From contig NZ_JBHULS010000002.1 in the NCBI RefSeq assembly GCF_042684585.1, forward strand, positions 372,001-436,000: DNA of 64,000 nt, given 5' to 3'. The position numbers were made by a program, and so were the translations under genes. The DNA is from Algorimicrobium sediminis. Lineage in GTDB: Bacteria > Bacteroidota > Bacteroidia > Flavobacteriales > Flavobacteriaceae. Numbering within the stretch: the stretch's first letter is position 1; each line of letters opens with the position of its first letter. Shown here in pieces: positions 25,471 through 35,682 of this stretch. Under the pieces are notes generated by a model. That model was not told where the DNA came from, did no database searches, and saw nothing but the letters and a program-made list of their open reading frames with translations.

Positions 25471-26604
25471 ATGTTAAACAAACGCTTACTCATAAAAAAC
25501 TTACTGGCTCATAACGATGAGAACAGTTTTTATGATAAAAAGCGCCAAATTGATATAAGTTTTAAAGAAGGAAAGGCCAAATTTTTAAAACATGTGTGCG
25601 CCTTATCCAATAGCAACCCTAAAAATAACGCTTACATTGTAATAGGTGTTGAAGACACCAACAACCAAATATTAGGCGTCGATTTTTTTGACGACAGCAA
25701 AATCCAGAACTTAATTAATGCCTACCTAACGCAACCACCAATTGTACAGTATGAAAACATTTCGTTTCCGCACCTGCCAGAAGGTAAAGTGGTAGGATTG
25801 GTAACCATAAGAGCCACGGGCAGTCTGACATCTTTAAAAAAGAACATTTGGAAATACACTAAAAACACCGTGTTTTTTAGAGAAGGTAGCACAAGCATGC
25901 CAAGAACAGACTATCCAACTATTACCCATACCAATTTAGAAATTGTAGAAGCTATTGAAGCACATTCGCAAAACAATATGGAGCAAACACTGGATGGTGT
26001 TTTCGATTTTTTAAAAACGCGCAAAGACTTTAACCCACAGTATAAAGTTTTTAAAGAGTATTTTGTGGTATGCTGGGCGGGACAGAAAAAAATAATACAA
26101 GACCAATTGTTTTATTCCCGCGTAGATATTGAGCTCATTAACGAGCAGGTGCGTTTATTTTACTCTGCTTTGGATGAAGTGGCTATCCAATTTAATGAAC
26201 ATTCGTTTAAAATAACCGAATTTATAAATTTAGGTTTACAAGCCTCTTTTAAGCACTATCCGCTTGAAGAAACCACAATATATTTTTCTGAACAAGGTAA
26301 TTACAGCATAAACAGCCATCTTATTTTTGAACCGCCTCAATACGACAAAAAAGTGCTTCACCATATTTACAACGCCAACAATGTGCTTCTGGAAAAATTA
26401 CAACAGGCCCAAAACTTAACCAAACAGGAACTTTTGGATTTAAAAAATCTACCAGCCACGTATTTAATTTGTTATTTAAATGGATTTACAGAAGCCATTA
26501 ATAAATTAACCAATGCCAAAGTTTATTTAAAAAACAATCCGGAGGTTTATTTATTATACAAGCAAACCATGCGTATTTTACGAAAAGTGCAGTACAGCAG
26601 TTAG
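25471..26604 (+). CDS. AlbA_2 (Schlafen-type) domain protein
   Basis: In this 377-residue protein the N-terminal half carries the AlbA_2 / divergent AAA-4 fold: ISFKEGKAKFLKHVCALSNSNP, then NNAYIVIGVEDTNNQILGVDF (about 44-70) and the KNTVFFREGSTSMPRT segment near 137-152. The C-terminal half (about 170-377) is unrecognised and mostly helical. It is translationally adjacent to the SDR gene (2 bp). AlbA_2 proteins are nucleic-acid or nucleotide binding, and some act in regulation or phage defence. No DNA-binding helix-turn-helix is obvious here. The pairing with an SDR enzyme appears common in Flavobacteriaceae as far as I recall. Confidence 0.75.
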   Translation: MLNKRLLIKNLLAHNDENSFYDKKRQIDISFKEGKAKFLKHVCALSNSNPKNNAYIVIGVEDTNNQILGVDFFDDSKIQNLINAYLTQPPIVQYENISFPHLPEGKVVGLVTIRATGSLTSLKKNIWKYTKNTVFFREGSTSMPRTDYPTITHTNLEIVEAIEAHSQNNMEQTLDGVFDFLKTRKDFNPQYKVFKEYFVVCWAGQKKIIQDQLFYSRVDIELINEQVRLFYSALDEVAIQFNEHSFKITEFINLGLQASFKHYPLEETTIYFSEQGNYSINSHLIFEPPQYDKKVLHHIYNANNVLLEKLQQAQNLTKQELLDLKNLPATYLICYLNGFTEAINKLTNAKVYLKNNPEVYLLYKQTMRILRKVQYSS

Positions 26605-26653
26605 GCGCATGCTTACATAAGCAAAACTATAGAACACCTTATTTCTATTACGC

Positions 26654-27124
26654 TTACATATGCTTTTGCCATTCGTACAAAGCCTTCCAACTACCCTCGT
26701 AAGCTAATTTAGCTTGTTCGGACCATGTTCCTGGGTTTCGTTTTTGGTAGTCCGGTCCTGCCGCATCTAGTATTTTTTGAAACGATTCCACCGGAGCCTC
26801 TGCTAGCATCTTCCAAGTTTTAAAACCGCTGTTTTGAAGTAATTTTGCGGTTTTAGCATCTACCCCCTTAATAAGGGTTAAATCGTTTTCGGTAATGTTT
26901 TTACCAAAAAAAGCTGCCGCCTTATCTGGGTTAAAAACAATTAGTTGCTGTGCAGCCTTGCACGCTTTTAAATCGTTTTCAAGTTTGGCTACTTTGCTTT
27001 TCCAAACCGATTCGTCGTAAACATGAGGCTGCCTTCTTTTGCGTCTATTACCAACCCAATAGCCCAGCAAAATACAAACAAAAGCAGTAACTACAATACC
27101 AATAAACCACCAATTCATACCCAA
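26654..27124 (-). CDS. Membrane-anchored helix-hairpin-helix protein
   Basis: This 156-residue protein has an N-terminal membrane helix (residues 4-24), a basic stretch (NRRKRRQPH), a short coiled segment (43-60) and a C-terminal helix-hairpin-helix-like domain: LIKGVDAKTAKLLQNSGFKTWKMLAEAPVESFQKIL (about 85-120). This domain is of the DUF4332 / 41-kDa NADH-dehydrogenase-like kind found fused to many anchors. It has no close neighbour on its strand; a terminator at 27180-27220 separates it from the upstream aldehyde dehydrogenase. Function unknown. Confidence 0.75.
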   Translation of the reverse strand: MGMNWWFIGIVVTAFVCILLGYWVGNRRKRRQPHVYDESVWKSKVAKLENDLKACKAAQQLIVFNPDKAAAFFGKNITENDLTLIKGVDAKTAKLLQNSGFKTWKMLAEAPVESFQKILDAAGPDYQKRNPGTWSEQAKLAYEGSWKALYEWQKHM

Positions 27125-27179
27125 CTCGTTCCTTTTGTACTACTAATTTTAGTTTGCCTTATATTTTAATTTAAAATTA

Positions 27180-27220
27180 AAAAACCGTTTCAAATGCACA
27201 GAAACATAGAAACGGTTTTT
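27180..27220. terminator. Terminator downstream of the ALDH7-like gene
   Basis: AAAAACCGTTTC at 27180-27191 pairs perfectly with GAAACGGTTTTT at 27209-27220 around a 17-nt loop. It acts on transcripts arriving from the dehydrogenase stop at 27248 on the minus strand. Confidence 0.85.
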
Positions 27221-27247
27221 ACAACATGCTTATAAGCTTTAAAGCAA

Positions 27248-28801
27248 TTATAAATCGAATTTAATACCTTGTGCTAATGGCAATTCATCCGAATAGTTTA
27301 TGGTATTTGTTTGGCGACGCATGTATACTTTCCATGCATCTGAACCAGATTCACGTCCGCCTCCCGTTTCTTTTTCACCGCCAAAAGCGCCACCAATTTC
27401 GGCACCAGAGGTTCCTATATTTACGTTAGCAATACCACAATCCGATCCTGCAAAAGACAAGAATTTTTCGGCCTCCTTCATTTCGTTGGTCATAATAGCC
27501 GAAGATAAACCTTGCGCTACGCCATTTTGCATAGCTATGGCATTTTCCACATCGCCAGTATACTTCATTAAGTATAATACTGGTGCAAATGTTTCGTGTT
27601 GTACAATCTCGAAATGATTTTCCGCTTCAATAATGGCTGGTTTTACATAGCAGCCACTTTCGTAGCCTTCGCCTTCTAGCACACCACCTTCTACTAATAC
27701 ATTACCACCTTCCGCTTTTGCTTTTTCAATAGCGGCCAAATAGGTATTTACAGCATCGTGATCAATTAACGGACCAATATGGTTTTTCTCGTCCAATGGG
27801 TTTCCAATTGTTAATTGTTTGTAAGCACCCACAATAGCATCGCGCACCTTATCGTAAACAGATTCGTGAATAATTAATCGACGTGTGGATGTACAACGCT
27901 GTCCTGCTGTACCTACAGCACCAAATACGGCTCCTGGAACCACCACTTTTAAATCGGCTGTTGGCGTAATAATAATGGCATTGTTACCACCTAATTCTAA
28001 TAACGATTTCCCAAAACGCTCTGCAACGGTAACACCTACAATTCTACCCATGCGTGTAGAACCTGTGGCAGAAATTAATGGAATACGGGTATCTGTTGTC
28101 ATCATTTCGCCCACTTTATAATCGCCGTTAATAATACAAGATATACCTTCAGGCAGGTTATTTTCTTTTAAAATTTCGGCAATAATATTTTGGCATGCTA
28201 CCGAGCATAATGGTGTTTTTTCTGAAGCTTTCCACACACAAACATCGCCACAAACCCATGCTAAAGCAGTATTCCAAGACCATACTGCTACCGGAAAATT
28301 AAATGCAGAAATAATACCCACAACACCTAAAGAGTGCCATTGCTCGCGCATTACGTGACCAGGACGCTCGGACGGAATAGTAAGGCCATTTAATTGCCTA
28401 GATAAGCCTACCGCAAAATCGCAAATATCAATCATTTCTTGCACCTCGCCGTAACCTTCTTGAAGCGATTTACCCATTTCGTAAGACACTAAACGGCCAA
28501 GTGGCTCTTTTAATTCGCGTAGTTTATTACCAAACTGACGCACTATTTCGCCACGTTGCGGGGCAGGCATGGCACGCCAAATTGGAAAAGCAGCCGTAGC
28601 AGCTTCCATTACTTTCTCATAATCTTCCTTGGTAGTTGTTTTAACTTTTGCTATAAATTTTCCATTTACTGGCGAAATACTTTCTATTAGCTCTCCACTG
28701 GAAAAATTGTTGGAACCAGTAGACGTTCCGTTGTTTATATCCTTAATGCCCAGTGCTTTTAGGGCTTTTTCAATACCGAAATCTGTTGCAACTTCTTGCA
28801 T
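27248..28801 (-). CDS. Aldehyde dehydrogenase, ALDH7 (alpha-aminoadipic semialdehyde / piperideine-6-carboxylate dehydrogenase) type
   Basis: This 517-residue NAD(P)+-dependent enzyme has the catalytic E269 in ELGGNN and nucleophile C303 in GQRCTSTRRL, a form of the active-site motif characteristic of the ALDH7 subgroup. The C-terminal GGAFGGEKETGGGRESGSDAWKVYMRRQT also fits ALDH7. The likely reaction is oxidation of 2-aminoadipate 6-semialdehyde in lysine degradation, or of a related aldehyde. It is monocistronic, with its own terminator. A 12-bp palindrome, TATTCGCGAATA at 28833-28844, lies 32 bp upstream of the start codon and overlaps a near-consensus -7 element (TATATTCG on the minus strand), so it could be an operator. 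Confidence 0.88.
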   Translation of the reverse strand: MQEVATDFGIEKALKALGIKDINNGTSTGSNNFSSGELIESISPVNGKFIAKVKTTTKEDYEKVMEAATAAFPIWRAMPAPQRGEIVRQFGNKLRELKEPLGRLVSYEMGKSLQEGYGEVQEMIDICDFAVGLSRQLNGLTIPSERPGHVMREQWHSLGVVGIISAFNFPVAVWSWNTALAWVCGDVCVWKASEKTPLCSVACQNIIAEILKENNLPEGISCIINGDYKVGEMMTTDTRIPLISATGSTRMGRIVGVTVAERFGKSLLELGGNNAIIITPTADLKVVVPGAVFGAVGTAGQRCTSTRRLIIHESVYDKVRDAIVGAYKQLTIGNPLDEKNHIGPLIDHDAVNTYLAAIEKAKAEGGNVLVEGGVLEGEGYESGCYVKPAIIEAENHFEIVQHETFAPVLYLMKYTGDVENAIAMQNGVAQGLSSAIMTNEMKEAEKFLSFAGSDCGIANVNIGTSGAEIGGAFGGEKETGGGRESGSDAWKVYMRRQTNTINYSDELPLAQGIKFDL

Positions 28802-28923
28802 AAATTCTATTTTTTTTAATTAATATTCTTACTATTCGCGAATATACTAATAAATGTTGCCTTACTAAAGTGATTCGATTTAAAAATTCTTAACTTTCCC
28901 TTCTCGTTTAAAAGAAGTTACCA

Positions 28924-30003
28924 ATGAAAAACCTCCTGTTTCTAGCCTTTGTTTGTCTTTTATTTTCTAACTGTAAAAATAAAGAAGAATTACAAGCCGC
29001 TTCCCATTTCCAAAAACAACCAGCTGCAGATAGCATGCTCGTTTCTACTAATAAATTTGCTATTGTTATTCACGGTGGTGCCGGAACAATTTTGAAAAAA
29101 AACATGTCACCAGAAAATGAAGCTGCCTATAAAGCCAAATTAGAGGAAGCTATTAAAGTGGGTTACAACATACTTAATACGGGTGGCAGCAGTTTGGATG
29201 CCGTAGAGGAAACCATTACAATTTTAGAAGATTCCCCTTTGTTTAATGCCGGAAAAGGAGCTGTTTTTACACACCAAGAAAGCAACGAATTAGACGCTTC
29301 CATAATGGATGGGCGTACCCTAAATGCCGGTGCTTTAGCGGGTACAACAACTGTTAAAAACCCCATTAAACTGGCGCGTGCGGTTATGGATAAATCGCCT
29401 CACGTTATGCTGTCTGGCACGGGCGCCCAACAATTTGCCCAGGAGCAGGGACTGGAACTTGTAGACCCCAGTTATTTTTATACCGAAAACAGACTGCAAA
29501 CCTTAAAACACGTAAAAGCACATGAGGCCCAAAACACTACCAACCAAACCAGTTCTGTTTATGACGCATCAATTACCGATACTAAATTTGGAACCGTAGG
29601 CTGTGTAGCTCTGGATAAACAGGGCAATTTAGCCGCTGGCACCTCAACGGGTGGCATGACAAACAAGCGTTGGGGCCGTATTGGCGACACACCTATTATT
29701 GGCGCAGGAACCTATGCTAACAACGCCACATGTGCCGTTTCTAGTACTGGTTGGGGCGAATTTTTTATACGCGGTATGGTGGCTCACGATATTTCGGCGT
29801 TAATGGCTTATAAAGGTATTAGTTTGCAAGAAGCAGCTAAAGAGGTTATTCAGAAAAAAATCCCAGAACTGGGAGGCGATGGCGGTATAATTGCTGTAGA
29901 TGCTGCGGGTAATATGGTTATGGAATTTAATACTGCAGGTATGTATCGGGCGTCTATGGATGCTGCGGGAAATTTACAAATAGGACTGTACAAAGAGCAA
30001 TAA
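28924..30003 (+). CDS. Isoaspartyl peptidase / L-asparaginase (type 2, Ntn hydrolase) lipoprotein
   Basis: This 359-residue plant-type asparaginase has a lipoprotein signal (MKNLLFLAFVCLLFSNC, lipidated Cys17). IHGGAGT (about 50-56) begins the alpha chain. Autocleavage is expected before T224 in KFGTVGCVALD, which becomes the N-terminal nucleophile; GTSTGGMTNKRWGRIGD and the GTGAQQFAQ segment are conserved family landmarks. It removes beta-aspartyl dipeptides or hydrolyses asparagine, and lipidation places it in the envelope. It stands alone between divergent and downstream genes. Confidence 0.93.
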   Translation: MKNLLFLAFVCLLFSNCKNKEELQAASHFQKQPAADSMLVSTNKFAIVIHGGAGTILKKNMSPENEAAYKAKLEEAIKVGYNILNTGGSSLDAVEETITILEDSPLFNAGKGAVFTHQESNELDASIMDGRTLNAGALAGTTTVKNPIKLARAVMDKSPHVMLSGTGAQQFAQEQGLELVDPSYFYTENRLQTLKHVKAHEAQNTTNQTSSVYDASITDTKFGTVGCVALDKQGNLAAGTSTGGMTNKRWGRIGDTPIIGAGTYANNATCAVSSTGWGEFFIRGMVAHDISALMAYKGISLQEAAKEVIQKKIPELGGDGGIIAVDAAGNMVMEFNTAGMYRASMDAAGNLQIGLYKEQ

Positions 30004-30102
30004 CTAAAAAACTTTATAGTTTACAGCAGCTAGAAAAATATAAAACTGTGCCGTTGTTGGTATAATTACCATTTTATTTAAAAATACTAAAACCAAAAAT
30101 AT

Positions 30103-33100
30103 ATGTCTTGCCAAAAACTTATCTCGTTACTGCTGGCTCTGGTGGTGCTTTCAGCATGTAACACCCGTGAAACACAAACCGATAATTTATATAAATTTCG
30201 GGAATATATTAGTTTTACTAGCTCTGGATTGCAATCCGTTGCAGACCCTATTTACATTAATTTGGCCAAACCCATTAAAAATTGGGAAGTAGACACTGAA
30301 ATAACAGAAAACATTCTAACTATTTCGCCTCACGTATCCGGAAAATTATTTTTAAGCAGCGCCCAAACGTTGCTTTTTAAGCCAGATGAATGGCTAGAAC
30401 CCGACACAGAATACACGGTAAGTGTTAACCTTAAAGACATATATAAAACCATCCCTAACAACTTTAATAGCTATACGTTTCAGTTTAAAACCATTTCTCC
30501 TAATTTTAACATTAATACTACAAATTTACAATCGTATAGCAAAGAATGGCAATATCTTGAAGGGGTTTTACATGCTTCCGATGTTATCACACTTAAACAA
30601 GCTAAACAACTAGTAGCTGCTTCGCAAAACAAAAAAACCTTACAAGTTGTGTTTAATGAATACCATACAGAGGGCAAGATTTTCGACTTTAAAATTGATA
30701 GTATTCACAGAACAACCAAGGATTCGGAAATTGTGATAAATTGGGATGGTAAAGCCATCAATGCCAAGTATGCCGGCACAAGCTCCTTTAAAATTCCTGG
30801 TATTGAAAATTTTAGTATCGTAAGCGTGCAAGTTATGCAACAACCGGAGCAGCATGTTTCCATAAACTTTTCCGATCCTTTGAAAAAACAACAAAACTTT
30901 GATGGTTTGGTAACCATTGCCTCTAGCAATAACCCAAAATTTAGCGTAGATGGTCATGTTTTAAACGTGTATCCAGAAAGTAAATTGGTAGGCAACTTGG
31001 CTTTAAATGTTTTTGAAGGTATTACCAGCACAGACGGTTTTAAATTAAAGCAGGAGTTCTCTGAAACACTTGCCTTCGAAAATCTAAAACCTCAAGTACG
31101 CCTTATACGTAATGGAAATATATTGCCAAACTCCCAACAACTTAAATTTAACTTTGAAGCTGTAAACTTAAGCGCTGTGGATGTTCGCATTATTAAAATT
31201 TTTCAAAATAATGTTTTGCAGTTTTTACAAGACGCCGATTTAAACAGCACAAACAACTATGCCATTAGGCAAGTTGGCCGACGCATTGCCACAGAAACCA
31301 TTGCGCTGCAATCTGCTGAACAAAATACAGGAAAATGGCGCGCTTACAGCATCGATTTGTCTCATTATTTTAAGGCAGATCCGGGGGCCATATACCGCGT
31401 GGAGTTAAGCTTTAACAAAAATTATGCTCTATACGATTGCACTGCAAGCCATACAAGCAGCAATACCACCGATGATTTTGAAGATTCTTATTACGAAAAC
31501 CACTATTACGGCAATAACAATGATGACCTATACAGTGCCAACGAAACGATTCGCGAGGAAGCCTATTGGGATAATTTAATATACAGCTATAAGGATGATA
31601 TTTATAACTGGAGCGAACGCGACAACCCTTGTCATAAAGCTTACTACAACGACAGCCGTGTGGTGTCGCAAAACTTAATTGCCTCCAATCTTGGGGTAAT
31701 TGCAAAGCGCGGGGATAATAACTCGTATTACTTTGCTGTTACCAATATTTTAACAACCAATCCTGAACCCAATGCAGTCGTTACGCTTTACAATTACCAA
31801 CAGCAGGAATTAACTACTTTAAAAACCGATTCCGAAGGCCTACTAACTATAGATGCAGACAAACACGCTGCCTTTGCTTTAGTAAAAAAAGACAATAGCA
31901 CCACCTATTTAAAACTAGACGACGGCAACGCACTATCCTTGAGTAAGTTTGATGTATCCGGAAACAAAATGCAACGGGGCTTAAAAGGGTATTTATACGG
32001 TGAACGCGGCGTTTGGCGCCCAGGCGATACACTAAACTTAACTTTTATTTTAAACGATAAAGCCAATAAACTACCAAAAAATCATCCTGTAACACTAGAA
32101 ATTACAGATCCTAACGGGAAACTTATTTACAACCACACAACCTCGCTACACAATCATAATTTTTACAGGTTTACTGTGCCAACGAATCCGGAGGACAAAA
32201 CAGGTAATTACAATGCCAAAGTAGTTGTAGGTGGTGCTGTTTTTTATAAAACCTTAAAAATTGAAACCGTTAAACCAAATCGTTTAAAAATTAATGTGGC
32301 TTTTGAAAACGACATTTTAACCAACAACAAACCACTGGCAGGAACGCTAGACGTAAAATGGCTGCATGGCGCAGTTGGAAAAAACTTAAAAGCTGAAATT
32401 AAAGCCAAAATTAGCAGCTCCTATTCTGGATTTCAAAACTACAAAAACTACATATTTTCCGATCCTACCCGTACCTTTGAAACCGAAGAGTTAACCGTTT
32501 TTGAAGGAAGTGTGAATGCCGAAGGTATCGCAAAAATTAACAATCAATTGGAGGTTGGTAAAAATGCGCCCGGCATGTTAAACGTGCAATTTTTAGTCCG
32601 TGCTTTTGAAAATGGTGGCGATTTTTCCATGGATGCTTTCACGATGCCCTTTGCGCCTTACGAGTCCTTTGTAGGTTTACAATCGCCAGAACCCAAAGCT
32701 TATGGTTCCTTTTTTACAGACGAAAATCAAACCTTTGATGTAGTTGTTGTGGATAAAAATGGAAAACCTATTCAGCGCAATAATTTGGAGGTAAAAATTT
32801 ATAAAATTGAATGGCGTTGGTGGTGGAATGCTGCCGAAGATAACCTATCTAGTTACGTATCCAGTAATTACCACAAACCGTATTTAGATACTACAGTAAA
32901 CACCAATGCACAAGGTAAAGGCAGTTTTAATATAAATATTCCAGACGAAGAAGGTGGTCGTTATCTTATTCGTGTCATGGATCCCGAAAGTGGGCATGCT
33001 ACAGGACGAACGGCTTACTTTTATAAAAACTGGTGGCAAAAGGCACCAACCAACGATAAAGAAGCAGCAAAAATGCTGGTATTTTCAGCAGATAAAGAAA

Positions 33101-35673
33101 CCTATACTATTGGCGAAACGGCTATCATTACCTTTAATTCTGGTAGTGAAGGTCGTGCGTTGGTTAGTGTAGAAAATGGTACGGAAGTAATAGACACCAA
33201 ATGGGTAACAACCCAACAAGGTGAAACCGAGGTTCGTATTCCCATCACACCCGAAATGGCACCAAACGTGTTTATTAATATTTCACTTTTACAGCCACAT
33301 GCCATAACGGCAAACGATTTACCCATTCGGTTATTTGGCGTTATTCCACTTATGGTGGAAGACCCAAACACCAAATTGGAACCTCAACTTAAAATGCCAG
33401 ACGAGTTACAGCCCGAACAGGAATTTACTGTAAAAGTTTCCGAAAAAAACAACAAGGCCATGACCTACACCATTGCTGTGGTAGAGGAAGGTTTGTTGGA
33501 TTTAACCCGTTTTAAAACCCCAAATGCATGGAACGCATTTTATGCGCGTGAGGCTTTAGGTGTTAAAACCTGGGATGTGTTTGACGCCGTTATAGGTGCC
33601 TATACCGGAAGCATAGATCAAGTATTTGCCATTGGTGGCGATGCCAATGCGTTAGCTGGAAAAAACAAAAAAGCGAACCGGTTTAAACCTGTTGTACGGT
33701 ATTTAGGACCGTTTCATTTGGAGGCTGGTAACAGCAAATCGCACAACATAAAACTCCCTAACTATATTGGTGCTGTCCGTACCATGGTGGTAGCTGGAAA
33801 CGCCACAACCGAAGCTTATGGCAGTACAGACAAAACGGTTCAGGTTAAAAAACCTTTAATGGTTTTAGCCTCGCTACCACGAAAATTAAGCCCTGGCGAA
33901 TTAGTAACGCTTCCCGTTACTGTTTTTGCCATGGATAAGAAAGTTAAAAATGCTTCCATAAGTCTTAAATTAAGTAACGGCATTTCGGTGATAGGTGAAA
34001 AAACGCAGCACATAACCTTCAACCAACCAGACGAGCAGATGCGCTATTTTCAACTAGATGTTAGTCAGGCTAAAGGTTTCAATACTATAGAGGTTATTGC
34101 CACCGGTAATGGCGAAAAATCTACTTACAAGGTTGAAATTGATGTGGTAAACCCAAACCCCATTACTTCCAAATCATTGGATATTACGGTTCAAGCAAAC
34201 ACTCAAGAAACACTTAATTTTTCAACTTTTGGTGAAGTAGGAACCAATAAAGCTGCGGTAGAATTTTCAACACTACCGCCTATGGATTTTACCAAGCGTT
34301 TACAATTTTTAATTCAGTATCCTCATGGTTGTTTGGAACAAACAACATCGGGTGTTTTTCCACAATTATTTTTAAATGATATTTTCGATTTAACTGTCGA
34401 CAAAAAACAAGACATTCAAAAAAATATTGAAATTGGTATAAAACGTTTGGCACAATTTCAGTTACCAAATGGCGGGATGAGCTATTGGTTGGGCGAAAAC
34501 ACTCCCAACGATTGGTCTACTAGCTATGCTGGTCATTTTATGTTGGAGGCCGAAAAGAAAGGTTTTGTTTTACCACTAACCTTTAAAAGCAACTGGCTTG
34601 CCTACCAAAAACAAGCTGCTCGAAATTGGCTACCAAGCTTTCAAACGGCTAGTTCTGATTTGGCACAAGCATACCGCTTGTATACCCTGGCACTTGCAGG
34701 ACAACCAGACTTGGCTGCTATGAACCGCTTACGGGAATTTTCCAATATTTCCAATGAAAGTAAATGGCGTCTGGCAGCTGCATATGCACTGGCCGGACAA
34801 TTGGAGGCAAGCCAAGCCATAAGCCAAACGGCTACTACAAACTTCCAAAACACCAAACAGATGGCATACACCTTTGGTTCGGTAACTAGAAACCGCGCTA
34901 TGGCATTGGAGACTATGGTATTAACCAAAAACCCACAACAACGCGAATTGGCAGAATATTTAGCAAAAAGTTTATCCAGCAATGCTTGGATGAGTACACA
35001 AACAACAGCTTATAGTCTGCTAGCAATGGCAAAAATGGTTGAAGCAAACGGCGGCAAGGACCTTAATTTGGAAGTTTCGTTTAACGGAAAATCTGAACAA
35101 ATTAAAACGAACTTGGCTATTGCCCAACGCGATTTAAATATTAAAAATGGTACAAACCAGCTTACGGTAACAAACAAAAACGCGAATACCGTATATTTGC
35201 GCCTGCTTAATGCTGGTAAACTGCCATTAGGCGAAGAACTTGAGGAACAGCGTGGCTTGGACGTTTTAGTAAACTACAAAGATTTAGCAGGGAACAAGCT
35301 AGACATAGCAACCTTACAACAAGGCCAAGATTTTGTAGCAAGTGTAACCATTACCAATCTTAAAAACGATTCGGTAACTCATGTGGCACTAACACAGTTA
35401 TTCCCGTCTGGCTGGGAAATAATTAACACCCGATTTACCGATTTTGGTACCGCTACCACAAGTCAGGCGCGCTATACCGATATTCGAGATAATGAGGTAA
35501 ATTATTATTTCGATTTGGGACCAAACGGAAACCAAGGCCAAAAAACCTTTCACATTATGCTAAACGCCTCCTATTTAGGAACTTACTATTTACCAGGTAT
35601 TCAAGCCGAAGCCATGTACGATTCTAGCTATTTCGTTCGAAATAAAGGCCAATGGATTACTGTTGGAAAATAA
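30103..35673 (+). CDS. Bacterial alpha-2-macroglobulin-like lipoprotein
   Basis: This 1856-residue protein has a lipobox LSAC (Cys19). It shows repeated macroglobulin beta domains, including the MG segments GYLYGERGVWRPGDTLNLTFIL and YLIRVMDPESGHATGR, and an alpha-2-macroglobulin core. The thioester motif C1410-L-E-Q1413 is intact in YPHGCLEQTTSG, as in YfhM-type (ECAM) proteins. Its role is likely a protease trap guarding the periplasm. An ABM-domain gene and pbpC follow at once (9 bp gap to the first), reproducing the widespread A2M-PbpC pairing, in which PbpC is thought to repair peptidoglycan where the macroglobulin defends. No bait region could be picked out by eye. Confidence 0.93.
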   Translation: MSCQKLISLLLALVVLSACNTRETQTDNLYKFREYISFTSSGLQSVADPIYINLAKPIKNWEVDTEITENILTISPHVSGKLFLSSAQTLLFKPDEWLEPDTEYTVSVNLKDIYKTIPNNFNSYTFQFKTISPNFNINTTNLQSYSKEWQYLEGVLHASDVITLKQAKQLVAASQNKKTLQVVFNEYHTEGKIFDFKIDSIHRTTKDSEIVINWDGKAINAKYAGTSSFKIPGIENFSIVSVQVMQQPEQHVSINFSDPLKKQQNFDGLVTIASSNNPKFSVDGHVLNVYPESKLVGNLALNVFEGITSTDGFKLKQEFSETLAFENLKPQVRLIRNGNILPNSQQLKFNFEAVNLSAVDVRIIKIFQNNVLQFLQDADLNSTNNYAIRQVGRRIATETIALQSAEQNTGKWRAYSIDLSHYFKADPGAIYRVELSFNKNYALYDCTASHTSSNTTDDFEDSYYENHYYGNNNDDLYSANETIREEAYWDNLIYSYKDDIYNWSERDNPCHKAYYNDSRVVSQNLIASNLGVIAKRGDNNSYYFAVTNILTTNPEPNAVVTLYNYQQQELTTLKTDSEGLLTIDADKHAAFALVKKDNSTTYLKLDDGNALSLSKFDVSGNKMQRGLKGYLYGERGVWRPGDTLNLTFILNDKANKLPKNHPVTLEITDPNGKLIYNHTTSLHNHNFYRFTVPTNPEDKTGNYNAKVVVGGAVFYKTLKIETVKPNRLKINVAFENDILTNNKPLAGTLDVKWLHGAVGKNLKAEIKAKISSSYSGFQNYKNYIFSDPTRTFETEELTVFEGSVNAEGIAKINNQLEVGKNAPGMLNVQFLVRAFENGGDFSMDAFTMPFAPYESFVGLQSPEPKAYGSFFTDENQTFDVVVVDKNGKPIQRNNLEVKIYKIEWRWWWNAAEDNLSSYVSSNYHKPYLDTTVNTNAQGKGSFNINIPDEEGGRYLIRVMDPESGHATGRTAYFYKNWWQKAPTNDKEAAKMLVFSADKETYTIGETAIITFNSGSEGRALVSVENGTEVIDTKWVTTQQGETEVRIPITPEMAPNVFINISLLQPHAITANDLPIRLFGVIPLMVEDPNTKLEPQLKMPDELQPEQEFTVKVSEKNNKAMTYTIAVVEEGLLDLTRFKTPNAWNAFYAREALGVKTWDVFDAVIGAYTGSIDQVFAIGGDANALAGKNKKANRFKPVVRYLGPFHLEAGNSKSHNIKLPNYIGAVRTMVVAGNATTEAYGSTDKTVQVKKPLMVLASLPRKLSPGELVTLPVTVFAMDKKVKNASISLKLSNGISVIGEKTQHITFNQPDEQMRYFQLDVSQAKGFNTIEVIATGNGEKSTYKVEIDVVNPNPITSKSLDITVQANTQETLNFSTFGEVGTNKAAVEFSTLPPMDFTKRLQFLIQYPHGCLEQTTSGVFPQLFLNDIFDLTVDKKQDIQKNIEIGIKRLAQFQLPNGGMSYWLGENTPNDWSTSYAGHFMLEAEKKGFVLPLTFKSNWLAYQKQAARNWLPSFQTASSDLAQAYRLYTLALAGQPDLAAMNRLREFSNISNESKWRLAAAYALAGQLEASQAISQTATTNFQNTKQMAYTFGSVTRNRAMALETMVLTKNPQQRELAEYLAKSLSSNAWMSTQTTAYSLLAMAKMVEANGGKDLNLEVSFNGKSEQIKTNLAIAQRDLNIKNGTNQLTVTNKNANTVYLRLLNAGKLPLGEELEEQRGLDVLVNYKDLAGNKLDIATLQQGQDFVASVTITNLKNDSVTHVALTQLFPSGWEIINTRFTDFGTATTSQARYTDIRDNEVNYYFDLGPNGNQGQKTFHIMLNASYLGTYYLPGIQAEAMYDSSYFVRNKGQWITVGK

Positions 35674-35682
35674 ACAAAACTC

